Below are positions 33,322-41,643 of a stretch of 64,000 nucleotides of DNA, in pieces. Both the position numbers and the translations under genes were made by a program. Origin of the DNA: Polyangiaceae bacterium (GTDB lineage: Bacteria > Myxococcota_A > Polyangia > Polyangiales > Polyangiaceae); assembly GCA_041389725.1 (NCBI GenBank), contig JAWKRG010000006.1, positions 558,001 through 622,000 of the forward strand, read 5' to 3'. The number at the start of each line of letters is the position of its first letter. The stretch's first letter is position 1. Under the pieces are notes generated by a model. That model ran no database searches. It had not been told where the DNA came from and saw only the letters and a list, made by a program, of their open reading frames with translations.

Positions 33322-35052
33322 TCAACGGCGCGGCTCGAGCAGGGACGGGTGATAGTCCTCGGGCACCGAGAGCCCCAGAAGGTCGAGGATCGTCGCCGCG
33401 ACGTTGGCGAGGCCCGGGCGCTGCAGATCCTGCCTGAAGCTCAGCCCCGCGTCGGAGCGGGGGTCGAACAGGATGAAGGGCACGGGGTTGAGTGTGTGAC
33501 TGGTCTTGGGCTGGATGCGCCCCGTCGCGTCGCGTTTGAAGTCCCCCTTCTTGTCGCGCATGAACATTTCGTCCGCATTGCCGTGGTCGGCGGTCACCAG
33601 GACGACGCCGTCGAGCTTCGCCACCGCTGTCAGCAGCCTGCCCAGGCACAGATCCACCGCAGCCACTGCCTGACACGCAGCGTCGAGGTCGCCGGTGTGC
33701 CCCACCATGTCGCCATTCGCGTAGTTCACGCGCAGAAAGCGATGTCGACCGCTCACGAGTTCGCTGATCAGTGCGTCGGTGACTTCGGCTGCCTTCATCC
33801 ACGGGCGCTGCTCGAAGGGCACGGTGTCGCTGGGCACTTCGATGAACGTCTCGAGTTCGGAGCGTCGCACCCGAGCGCTGAAGTTGGCGCTGTTCCAAGG
33901 CTCTGCAGCCCGCTCGTGATAGCGCCCGCTGGCCGGATCGTAGAGCCCCGTGCAGTTGCCGTTCCAGAAGTACGTCACGTGACCGTACTTCTGCGTTTCG
34001 GCTATCGCCAGCTGACCGACGCCGTTCTCCGCCAGGTACTGCCCCAGGGTGCGATCGATTGCCGGGGGAGCAACCAAGTAGCGCGCCGGCACGTGCAGAT
34101 CGCCGTCGTACTCCATCATGCCGGCGAAGAGCACGCTGGGGCGGCGCTCGCGATCGAAGGCCGTGAAGTCCTCCCGTTCGAAGGCCTGACTGATCTCGAT
34201 CGCGCGGTCCCCGCGGAAGTTGAAGAACACGACCGCGTCGCCATCGGCGATGGGTCCCACCGGCTCGCCGTTTTCCTCGATCACGAACGCGGGCAGGAAC
34301 TGATCGATGACCCCGGCGGTTTCGCTGCGGAAGGTTTCCACCGCGGCACGTGCCGACGGGAACCGACGAGCATCCCCGAGCACGTGAGCCCGCCAGCCAC
34401 GCTCCACGATGCTCCAGTCGGCTTCGTAGCGGTCCATCGTCACCAACATGCGCCCGCCGCCGGAAGCCACACGGAAGCGTCGTCCATCACGCCCGTCGAA
34501 AGTGGCCAGTACTTCCTCTAGCTGCGCCAGATAGACGAGCGCGCTGGTTTCCTCCACGTCGCGACCGTCGAGCAATGGATGAACGTAGACGGTCTTGACG
34601 CCTGCCGCTTCGGCGCGACGAATCATTGCCAGCAGGTGGTCGATGTGGCTGTGCACGTTGCCGTCGCTCAGCAGACCGATGAAGTGCAACGCGCCGCCGC
34701 CTCGGCAGCGATCGACCAGCGCCTGCCAAACTTCGCCGGCGAAAAGGGAGCCGTCGGCGATGGCGGCTTCCACTAGCTTGGCGCCCTGGTCGAAGATCCG
34801 GCCTGCGCCCAGGGCGTTGTGCCCTACTTCGCTGTTGCCCATGTCATCGTCACTGGGCATGCCCACGGCCGTGCCGTGGGCGGCAAGGGCGAGGTGTTGG
34901 CTCTGCGCCAGCAAGCGGTCCAACACTGGCGTGCGCGCCAGGTGTACGGCGTCGCCGTCGTCTTTCGCGCCGATGCCCACGCCATCCATCACCACGCACA
35001 ACAGCGGCCCCGGTCGCGCCGCTCGCTTTCCCGGACTCAGCTTCAGACTCAC
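33322..35052 (-). CDS. gpmI: 2,3-bisphosphoglycerate-independent phosphoglycerate mutase
   Basis: A 576-residue enzyme that interconverts 3- and 2-phosphoglycerate in glycolysis using two Mn ions and a phosphoserine intermediate. The nucleophile S74 is in DDDMGNSEVGHNALGAGR, the N-terminal metal site in VVMDGVGIG, and the second in LVTADHGNADEMF. It is slightly longer than the usual 510-560. GTG 35052 is chosen because the upstream part is the promoter region of the divergent USP gene; no ribosome-binding site is clear. Downstream on the same strand is the kinase gene. Confidence 0.93.
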   Translation of the reverse strand: MSLKLSPGKRAARPGPLLCVVMDGVGIGAKDDGDAVHLARTPVLDRLLAQSQHLALAAHGTAVGMPSDDDMGNSEVGHNALGAGRIFDQGAKLVEAAIADGSLFAGEVWQALVDRCRGGGALHFIGLLSDGNVHSHIDHLLAMIRRAEAAGVKTVYVHPLLDGRDVEETSALVYLAQLEEVLATFDGRDGRRFRVASGGGRMLVTMDRYEADWSIVERGWRAHVLGDARRFPSARAAVETFRSETAGVIDQFLPAFVIEENGEPVGPIADGDAVVFFNFRGDRAIEISQAFEREDFTAFDRERRPSVLFAGMMEYDGDLHVPARYLVAPPAIDRTLGQYLAENGVGQLAIAETQKYGHVTYFWNGNCTGLYDPASGRYHERAAEPWNSANFSARVRRSELETFIEVPSDTVPFEQRPWMKAAEVTDALISELVSGRHRFLRVNYANGDMVGHTGDLDAACQAVAAVDLCLGRLLTAVAKLDGVVLVTADHGNADEMFMRDKKGDFKRDATGRIQPKTSHTLNPVPFILFDPRSDAGLSFRQDLQRPGLANVAATILDLLGLSVPEDYHPSLLEPRR

Positions 35053-35137
35053 GACGCGGGAGTCTTGCCGGTCGCAGCCACGACCGCAAGCCTCAGATGG
35101 GTTGCGATTGGTGCGCCAACCCCCTAGAACCGGGAGG

Positions 35138-35992
35138 ATGCTCAAGCTCGACGAGTTCGAGAGTGTGTTCAAGGCCGCCGCCAAAGAACGCCTCGAGTAC
35201 GAGGAGCTGGCGTTTCGCTCCGCGCTAGTCGTCACCGACCTGGATGCGGAGGGCGCGCGCTTGTACGCCCGGGACGTGAAGCAATTCTTGCGCGCACTCG
35301 GCGACGAGCTGCAGTGCGATGTCTTGAGCGATCAGGACTTCGACAACGTGGGCGAGGTGCTGGAGCACGTCGAACGGCGCCAGCCAGACCTGTTGGTGGC
35401 GTTTCGCAACCTCAAGGGGCGGGCCAAGCACTTTCCCTTCAGCTTGGGCGCCCACGTGGATGTCCTGGCGCAAGCGACGAAGACTCCCATTCTGCTCTTG
35501 CCACTACCGACGGCCGAGTCTCGCCTGCCGGAGAGCTGCAGCGACACGGACAGCGTGATGGTGCTGACGGACCACCTGACCGGGGACAGCCGCCTGGTGA
35601 ACACCGGCGCCGCCTTCACCGCCAAGGGCGGTGCGCTCACCCTCACCCACCTCGAGGACGACGCCGTGTTCGGGCGCTACATGGCCACCATCGCCAAAAT
35701 CCCGAGCATCGACACAGACAACGCCAGCGAGCAAATTCGCAAGCGCTTGTTGAAGGACCCCGCGGACTACGTGCTCAGCTGCAAGCAAGCGTTGGCCGTC
35801 GCCCGACCGGATCTAGAGATCCACGGCGTGATTGAGATGGGGCATCGAGTAGCGCAATGCCAGCGACTGTCCGAAGCGCACGACGTCGATCTGCTGGTGA
35901 TCAACACGAAGGACGACGAGCAACTGGCAATGCACGGTCTCGCCTATCCTCTCGCCGTGGAGCTGAGGCAGCTGCCGCTGCTGCTGTTGTGA
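35138..35992 (+). CDS. Tandem universal stress protein-like, coupled to permease gene
   Basis: A 284-residue soluble protein with two USP-like alpha/beta halves (SALVVTDLDAEGARLY with DVLAQATKTPILLLP; then DSVMVLTDHLTGDS with LLVINTKDDEQLAMHGLAYPLAVEL). The nucleotide loop G-x2-G-x9-G(S/T) of ATP-binding USPs is not evident, so binding of ATP is doubtful. GGGAGG abuts ATG 35138 without spacer, so a slightly later start (GTG about 10 codons on) is possible. The stop overlaps the start of the downstream permease gene (TGATG), which implies a joint role, perhaps regulation of the transporter as with other USP-transporter pairs. Confidence 0.75.
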   Translation: MLKLDEFESVFKAAAKERLEYEELAFRSALVVTDLDAEGARLYARDVKQFLRALGDELQCDVLSDQDFDNVGEVLEHVERRQPDLLVAFRNLKGRAKHFPFSLGAHVDVLAQATKTPILLLPLPTAESRLPESCSDTDSVMVLTDHLTGDSRLVNTGAAFTAKGGALTLTHLEDDAVFGRYMATIAKIPSIDTDNASEQIRKRLLKDPADYVLSCKQALAVARPDLEIHGVIEMGHRVAQCQRLSEAHDVDLLVINTKDDEQLAMHGLAYPLAVELRQLPLLLL

Positions 35993-37389
35993 TGGGACAC
36001 ATCCTGGCAAGCAGCGGCGCTCACGCGCCGCCCTCGGCGGGCGTCACCTGGCTCTTCGCGGGGCTCTTGGCGCTGACCGTCCTGGCCTTGGCGCTGGAGG
36101 AGAAGATTCACGCCAAGAAGAGCGTGATCACCGGAGTGAGCGCCATCGTGTGCCTGCTGCTCGGCGCCGTGATGGGGGTGCTGCCCTTCGGCCCCGTGGT
36201 CAACGTCTTCCACGAGTCGCTGACCCTGCCGGTGTTCATCCCCGCCATCGACTGGGAAGTCATCGCCATCATCTTCGGCGCAAGCCTGTTCGTGGACGTG
36301 ACGGCGAAGAGCGGTCTGTTCTCCTTCATCGCCATCAAGCTCACGAAGCAGAGCGGCGGCGACCCGCGCAAGCTGCTGATGTTCTACGGCGTGATGACGG
36401 TGGTGTTCTCCGCCGTGCTGAACAACGTCACCGCGATGCTGATCGTCGGGTCCCTCTCTGCCGTCAGTCTCGACAAGATCGAGCGCTCCGACAAGCTGCT
36501 CGGTTTCCTGCTGATCGAGGGCCTGCTCACCAACGTCGGCGGGCTGCTGACGCTGATCTCCAGCGTACCGAACATCATCATCGGCAACGCCGCCGGCATC
36601 GGCTTCGTGCGGTTCTTCCTGGTCAGCGCGCCCTTCGTCGCCGTCGCGACGACAATCACTCTCTTGCTGGGTGCGCGGCTATTCCAGATCCCATCCCTGA
36701 CCACTGCCGAGGAGCAAACGGCCGCCAAACACCAGGTCGAGGGCTTCGACGAAGGCGACGCCATCGAGAGCCGCGGCTTCTTCGCCTTCGCAGCGCTGAT
36801 GTTCGCCCTGTTCATCGTCGGGCTTGCGACTGCTTCCCTCATCCCCTTCGTTCGCGATCTGGGCATGGCCTACGTGGCCTTGGCGTTCGCGACGGTGATG
36901 GTCGTGCGCTACAAGAGCAGCGTCGATCGCTTGTACAAGGCCCTTGACTGGGACCTGCTGCTGTTCTTCGCCTCGCTTTTCATCGTGATCAACGTGATGG
37001 AGCACGCCCTGGTGCTGCAGGCGATTGGAGGCGCGCTTCGCGGCGTGATCGGGCTGGGTCCCAAGACCGGCGCGGGAGCGCTCCTTGCAGCCTCCGCTGC
37101 GGCGAGTTCCGTGACCGACAACATTCCGCTGGCGGCGGTGCTGGGCAAGATCTTGAGCGGCATGCCCGAAGAACTCGCCACCGAAGGCATGTGGTGGTCG
37201 GTGGTGTTCGGCGCCAACTTGGGCGGCAACCTGACGCCGATCGGCTCGGCTTCCACCGTGGTGGCCGTGACGGTCATGCACAAACACGGCATCAGCATCG
37301 GTTTCGGCCGCTTCGTACGCCTGGCCGTTCCCTTCGCCATCGCGCAGATCATCCTTGCCGTCATCTACGTCGTCCTCTTCGTCGGCTGA
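35992..37389 (+). CDS. ArsB/NhaD/SLC13-type ion permease
   Basis: A 465-residue integral membrane protein with about 11-12 hydrophobic segments. Family hallmarks are IDWEVIAIIFGASLFVDVT, AVLNNVTAMLIVG, LLTNVGGLLTLISSVPNIII, and the repeat ASSVTDNIPLAAVLGK with GANLGGNLTPIGSASTVVAV in the second half; these two related hairpins carry the substrate site in this superfamily. The cargo could be sodium/proton, arsenite, or dicarboxylate; the sequence alone does not decide. Translation is coupled to the USP-like gene. GC-rich hairpins follow the stop. Confidence 0.85.
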   Translation: MGHILASSGAHAPPSAGVTWLFAGLLALTVLALALEEKIHAKKSVITGVSAIVCLLLGAVMGVLPFGPVVNVFHESLTLPVFIPAIDWEVIAIIFGASLFVDVTAKSGLFSFIAIKLTKQSGGDPRKLLMFYGVMTVVFSAVLNNVTAMLIVGSLSAVSLDKIERSDKLLGFLLIEGLLTNVGGLLTLISSVPNIIIGNAAGIGFVRFFLVSAPFVAVATTITLLLGARLFQIPSLTTAEEQTAAKHQVEGFDEGDAIESRGFFAFAALMFALFIVGLATASLIPFVRDLGMAYVALAFATVMVVRYKSSVDRLYKALDWDLLLFFASLFIVINVMEHALVLQAIGGALRGVIGLGPKTGAGALLAASAAASSVTDNIPLAAVLGKILSGMPEELATEGMWWSVVFGANLGGNLTPIGSASTVVAVTVMHKHGISIGFGRFVRLAVPFAIAQIILAVIYVVLFVG

Positions 37390-37403
37390 CCGCCCCCGGG
37401 CGG
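37390..37403 (+). terminator. GC hairpin directly after permease stop
   Basis: CCGCCC-CC-GGGCGG begins the base after the permease stop codon. It has a 6-bp stem, loop of 2, and no T run, so terminator function is uncertain. Confidence 0.35.
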
Positions 37404-37479
37404 CGACTGCGCGACTGGCTGCGCTGCATTTACCGCCACGACGCCAAGAGCGTGGAGATTCGCCAAGTTTGGGCTTGTC

Positions 37480-37501
37480 TGTGGCTGCAGGTGCAGCCAC
37501 A
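37480..37501. terminator. Perfect 10-bp inverted repeat between convergent genes
   Basis: TGTGGCTGCA-GG-TGCAGCCACA is a perfect inverted repeat in the 191-base gap between the ends of the permease gene (plus) and xthA (minus). It could stop transcription from both sides or be a protein-binding palindrome; no T run follows on either strand. Confidence 0.5.
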
Positions 37502-37580
37502 CACTCCAACCTCTTGGCGCCCCTTCGCGCTCGTTGCGTCTTGGCGGTTGGCAGCGCGTCCGGTCGAACGACGCTTTCCG

Positions 37581-38351
37581 TCAGGTGAGGTCGACCCAGA
37601 CGGGGGCGTGGTCGCTGGCGGTCAGGCCGAGTTGCTTCTTGCGGAAGTCCCGATCGATCACCACGTCCTTCACTCGGTCCGCCAGCGCGGGGGTGCCGTA
37701 GATCAGGTCGATGCGCAGCCCCTGCTTCTTGTGGAATGCGCCACCGCGGTAATCCCACCAGGAGAACGCTTGCTGCTCCGGATAGCGCGCGCGAAACAGG
37801 TCGACGAAACCGCTTGCACCAAGACGCTTCAGTCGCTCGCGCTCGTCATCGGTGTGGAAAATGTGCCCCGCGAGGCCAGCTTCGTTCCAGGAGTCGAGGG
37901 CGGCAGGCACCACGTTGAAATCGCCACCCACGAAGCCTGCGCGACCGCCGTGAAGTTCGGCGAGGTGAAGGGCCAGCGCGTCGAGCCACGCCAGCTTCAG
38001 CGGATAGTCGGCGTGGGAAACGCTCTTGCCGTTGGGCACGTACACCGTCGAAAAGCGCACGCCGCCCACGTCCGCGCTGATGAGGCGCGCGCCCAGGGCT
38101 TCCTGTCCCGGCAGCCCACGTTCCACGAGCACGGCCGGCTCCCTGGACAGGATCGCCACGCCGTTCCAGCTCTTCTGACCGTGAACCAGTGCGTGATAGC
38201 CCGCGGTTTGCAGCTCGAGAAAGGGGAACTGTTCTTCCGTGAGCTTCAACTCCTGCAGGCCGACGACGTCGGGCTCTCGAGTCCGAAGCCAGTGCAGCAG
38301 CAAGTCCAAGCGCGCCCGCAGCCCGTTGACGTTCCAGGTGGCCAGTCGCAT
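37581..38351 (-). CDS. xthA: Exodeoxyribonuclease III
   Basis: A 256-residue AP endonuclease / 3' exonuclease of the standard length. Motifs in order: ATWNVNGLRARLD, VVGLQELK with catalytic E34, NGVAILSR, FVGGDFNVVP (Asp and Asn), FSWWDYRGGAF, LRIDLIY, and TASDHAPVW (catalytic His). It repairs abasic and oxidised DNA, fitting well with nearby peroxide-defence genes. ATG 38351 is 4 bases from the stop of the acyl-CoA dehydrogenase gene upstream. It is the last gene of a long minus-strand run that starts near 43.7 kb. Confidence 0.93.
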   Translation of the reverse strand: MRLATWNVNGLRARLDLLLHWLRTREPDVVGLQELKLTEEQFPFLELQTAGYHALVHGQKSWNGVAILSREPAVLVERGLPGQEALGARLISADVGGVRFSTVYVPNGKSVSHADYPLKLAWLDALALHLAELHGGRAGFVGGDFNVVPAALDSWNEAGLAGHIFHTDDERERLKRLGASGFVDLFRARYPEQQAFSWWDYRGGAFHKKQGLRIDLIYGTPALADRVKDVVIDRDFRKKQLGLTASDHAPVWVDLT

Positions 38352-38355
38352 CGCT

Positions 38356-39573
38356 TCAGCCTGCCTGCGCGCCCACTTCGAGACCAAACTGGCGCAAGAT
38401 GCGCCGGGCGACGACCGACTTGTGCACTTCGTCGGGTCCATCGTAGATGCGCGCGGCACGCTCGTGGCGGTAGAACCATGCGAGCGGAGTGTCGTCGGTC
38501 ATGCCCAGCGCGCCGTGGGCCTGAATGGCGCGATCGAGCACTCGTTGCAGCACACCCGCGACGTGGAACTTGATGCAGCTGACCTCGATGCGCGCGTCAC
38601 GGGCTCCCGCCGTGTCCATCTTCCACGCCGCGTGCTGCACCAAGAGCCGAGCGGCGTCGATCTCGGCTCGGCTCTCGGCGATCCATTGTTGAACCATCTG
38701 CCGCGTGCCGAGGGGCTTGCCCGGCGCGATCTCGCGCCGCACCGCCTGGCTGCACATCAGCTCGAAGGCACGCTCGCAGATGCCGATCCAACGCATGCAA
38801 TGGTGAATGCGGCCAGGCCCCAGGCGCTCCTGAGCGATCAGGAACCCTGCCCCCTCGTCGCCCAGACGATTATCCACCGGCACGCGGCAATTCTCGTAGG
38901 CGATTTCCGAGTGGCTGGCCCAACCCGAGCCGGCCTCCCCCATCACCGGGATCAGTCGAACCTGGCGAAAGCCGGGAGTGTCCGTGGGTACGATGATCAT
39001 GCTGGCGCGCGCGTAGGGCGAGGCTTGCTCGTCGGTCACGGCCATCACGATCGCGAAGGCAGCGCCGTCACCCGCGGTCGTGAACCACTTGCGACCGTTG
39101 ACCACGTAGTGGTCCCCGTCGCGCTTCGCCGTCGTGGAGAGCCACGCGGGATTGGACCCCGCCTTGTCGGGCTCCGTCATCGAGAAGCAACTGCGGATCT
39201 TGCCAGCGGCGAGCGGGCGTAGGTAGGCGTCCTTCTGCTGCTCGGTACCGAACAGGTGCAAGACCTCCATGTTGCCGGCGTCGGGTGCCTGTGCGCCGAA
39301 GCAGTAGTGACCAAAGGGGCTTTTGCCCAGTCGTTCACTGACCAGCCCGTGCTCGCGAAAAGAAAGCCCCAGGCCGCCATACTCTTTCGGCACCTGAGGG
39401 GCCCATAGCCCAGCCGCCTGAACGGCCGCGCGCGCTCGGGAAAACTCGGCGTCGCACTCGACGAAGGGCCGGCCCGCCACTGCCGCCTCGAGCGGGTACA
39501 CGACCTCGTTCATGGTGGCGGCAACGCGCTCGAGCAAGGCGTCCATTTCCGCGGAACGTTCGAAGGAGAACAT
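38356..39573 (-). CDS. ACAD11-type acyl-CoA dehydrogenase (LvaC-like)
   Basis: A 405-residue dehydrogenase-fold protein. It has CFSMTEPDKAGSNPAWL, VNGRKWFTTAGDG and a C-terminus ARIYDGPDEVHKSVVARRIL. The YDGPDEVH is characteristic of ACAD10/11 and replaces the YEGT-type catalytic-Glu segment of ordinary dehydrogenases. In Pseudomonas, LvaC acts after LvaA to remove phosphate from 4-phosphoacyl-CoA. The matching kinase half is at 32206-33288, on the same strand. ATG 39573 has AAGGGGG upstream. It is followed by xthA after 4 bases. A role in 4-hydroxyacyl-CoA breakdown is inference; ordinary acyl-CoA oxidation remains possible. Confidence 0.85.
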   Translation of the reverse strand: MFSFERSAEMDALLERVAATMNEVVYPLEAAVAGRPFVECDAEFSRARAAVQAAGLWAPQVPKEYGGLGLSFREHGLVSERLGKSPFGHYCFGAQAPDAGNMEVLHLFGTEQQKDAYLRPLAAGKIRSCFSMTEPDKAGSNPAWLSTTAKRDGDHYVVNGRKWFTTAGDGAAFAIVMAVTDEQASPYARASMIIVPTDTPGFRQVRLIPVMGEAGSGWASHSEIAYENCRVPVDNRLGDEGAGFLIAQERLGPGRIHHCMRWIGICERAFELMCSQAVRREIAPGKPLGTRQMVQQWIAESRAEIDAARLLVQHAAWKMDTAGARDARIEVSCIKFHVAGVLQRVLDRAIQAHGALGMTDDTPLAWFYRHERAARIYDGPDEVHKSVVARRILRQFGLEVGAQAG

Positions 39574-39695
39574 GACGCCCCCTTAGCGCGCCCAGGCCGA
39601 CGAATCCATGCGCTCGATGCCTGCATGCCTCCGGCATGAAAAGCGAGGCGACCCCTCGACGCCGGCCGGCGAGACCCAGTCGAGATCCCGATGGC

Positions 39696-40403
39696 TCAGC
39701 GCCGAGTCCATTCGGCGGACGGCAGGTGCCCGACGGTGTTGTACCGGACCAGACCGACTCGTGAGCCGGAGAACTGCACTTCGCTGACGCTGGCGTTGTT
39801 GAGCATCCAGCCCAGCTCCAAACTGCGGCGCGCGTCGGTGCCTAAAACGGTGCCGACGACGACGCCAAGGGTACCGGCGGAAGAGAACAACGCAACGCTG
39901 CGACCCGAAGCCGTCGCCCGCAGCAACCCGTCGAAGGCCCCGCGAACTCGGCCCACGAAGTCTTCCCAGCTGGGCACTCCCGGTGGCGTGCGTCCCGCAG
40001 CCCACAGCAGCAGGGCGTGACGCATCAACAAGTCGAGGGCGCGTCCGCGACGGCGCGGCTCGACGCTGGCGGACATGACGTCCTCGAGGTGTTGCGCCAG
40101 CTCCGGCTCGCCGCGCATCTCGTCGGCGAAGCCCGCGAGCACTTCATCGGCCGGGTACTCGTCGAAGGCGTCGAGTACCTCCAAAGCCGGAGCGCGTTCG
40201 GCGTCTTGGGCGCGCAGCACCTCCACGGCCGTGTCGCGCTGGCGCCGCCGAGGGCCCGCCACCACGCGGTCCAGATGCAATCCCTGCTGCTGCCAAGCGA
40301 GGCCCAGGCGCTCTGCCTGCGCCAGACCACGCGCGCTCAGTCGATCGTAGTCGTCGGACAAGAACGACGCCTGAGCGTGGCGCACCAAGTACACCACGCT
40401 CAT
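39696..40403 (-). CDS. Histidine phosphatase family protein
   Basis: A 235-residue protein of the phosphoglycerate mutase/acid phosphatase superfamily branch 1. The catalytic motif is LVRHAQA with R8-H9. A second conserved Arg is in GPRRRQRDTA, the acid Glu probably in FDEYPADEV, and the second His may be absent, replaced by FSSAGTLG, where most members have SHG. That loss would weaken or change the activity. ATG 40403 follows argG by 16 bases, suggesting one transcript. Substrate unknown. Confidence 0.82.
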   Translation of the reverse strand: MSVVYLVRHAQASFLSDDYDRLSARGLAQAERLGLAWQQQGLHLDRVVAGPRRRQRDTAVEVLRAQDAERAPALEVLDAFDEYPADEVLAGFADEMRGEPELAQHLEDVMSASVEPRRRGRALDLLMRHALLLWAAGRTPPGVPSWEDFVGRVRGAFDGLLRATASGRSVALFSSAGTLGVVVGTVLGTDARRSLELGWMLNNASVSEVQFSGSRVGLVRYNTVGHLPSAEWTRR

Positions 40404-40419
40404 GGCTTGTCTCGCCCTC

Positions 40420-41640
40420 TCACGCCTTCTTGGCTTCCAATTGCCTGCGGCGCAGCGCCTCGAGGCGAATGCGAAGACCCGTGAGGCGGATGAATCCGCT
40501 CGCGTCCGCCTGGTCGTAGACCTCGTCGCGCTCGAAGGTGACGAAGTCTTCGCGGTACAGGCTGTTGTCGCTCTTGCGCCCGAGCACCGTGACCGAGCCC
40601 TTGTACAGCTTGAGCCGCACCACACCGCTGACCAAAGACTGAACGCTGTCGAACATTTGCTGCAGCATCTCTCGCTCCGGCGAGAACCACAGTCCGCGGT
40701 AGACCAGGGCCGCGTACTCGGGGACCAGGGAGTCCCGGATGCGGATTTGCTCGCGGTCCAAGGTGATGCTCTCCATGGCGCGATGGGCCTTGTGCAACAC
40801 GGTGCCGCCCGGCGTCTCGTACACGCCACGGCTCTTCATGCCCACGTAGCGACTCTCCACGATGTCGACGCGACCCACGCCGTGCTTGCCCGCTAGATCG
40901 TTCAACCGGCTCAGCAAGGCGACTGGCGCAAAACTCTGGCCGTTGAGGCTCACGGGATTGCCCGCCTCGTACCCGATCTCGATCACTTCGGCCTCCGCCG
41001 GAGCATCCTCGGGGTTCTTGGTCAGCAGGAACATTTCCTTGGGCGGCTCTGCCCAAGGGTCCTCCAGAATGCCTCCTTCGAACGAGAGGTGGAGCAGGTT
41101 GCGATCCATGCTGTAGGGCTTGGCTGCGGTGGCCGTGATCGGGATGTCGTGGGCCTTGGCGTAGGCGATCAAGTCGGTCCGCCCCTTGAATTCCCACTCG
41201 CGCCAGGGCGCGATCACCTGAACGCTGGGATCGAAGTACATCGCGCCCAGCTCGAATCGCACCTGGTCATTGCCCTTGCCCGTCGCACCATGGGCGATGG
41301 CATCCGCGCCGACGTCACGCACGGTGTCCATCATGCCTTCGATGATGCACGGTCGCGCCAGGGAAGTGCCGAGCAGGTACTCGCCTTCATACAGGGCGTT
41401 GGCGCGCATCGCGGGGAACACGTAGTCCTTCACGAAACGCTCGCGAAGGTCCTTTTGCACGTAGCCGCTGGCCCCGGTGGCCTTGGCTTTGGCCTCCAGC
41501 CCCGCAAGTTCTTCCGCCTGTCCCACGTCGGCGCACCAGGCGACGATCTCGGCACCGTATTTCTCTTTGATCCACGTGAGGATCACACTGGTGTCCAGCC
41601 CCCCGGAGTATGCGAGCACGACCTTGTTGATGGATTTCAC
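40420..41640 (-). CDS. argG: Argininosuccinate synthase
   Basis: A 406-residue enzyme of typical length; it joins citrulline and aspartate with ATP in arginine synthesis. The PP-loop YSGGLDTS is at 11-18, followed by GYVQKDLRERFVKDYVFP, LLGTSLARPCI, AHGATGKGNDQVRFE, and the C-terminal TLDREQIRIRDSLVPEYA. argH and argF are not adjacent. It starts 3 bases after the stop of the E2-type acyltransferase gene and is followed by a histidine phosphatase. Confidence 0.96.
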   Translation of the reverse strand: MKSINKVVLAYSGGLDTSVILTWIKEKYGAEIVAWCADVGQAEELAGLEAKAKATGASGYVQKDLRERFVKDYVFPAMRANALYEGEYLLGTSLARPCIIEGMMDTVRDVGADAIAHGATGKGNDQVRFELGAMYFDPSVQVIAPWREWEFKGRTDLIAYAKAHDIPITATAAKPYSMDRNLLHLSFEGGILEDPWAEPPKEMFLLTKNPEDAPAEAEVIEIGYEAGNPVSLNGQSFAPVALLSRLNDLAGKHGVGRVDIVESRYVGMKSRGVYETPGGTVLHKAHRAMESITLDREQIRIRDSLVPEYAALVYRGLWFSPEREMLQQMFDSVQSLVSGVVRLKLYKGSVTVLGRKSDNSLYREDFVTFERDEVYDQADASGFIRLTGLRIRLEALRRRQLEAKKA

Positions 41641-41643
41641 GAG

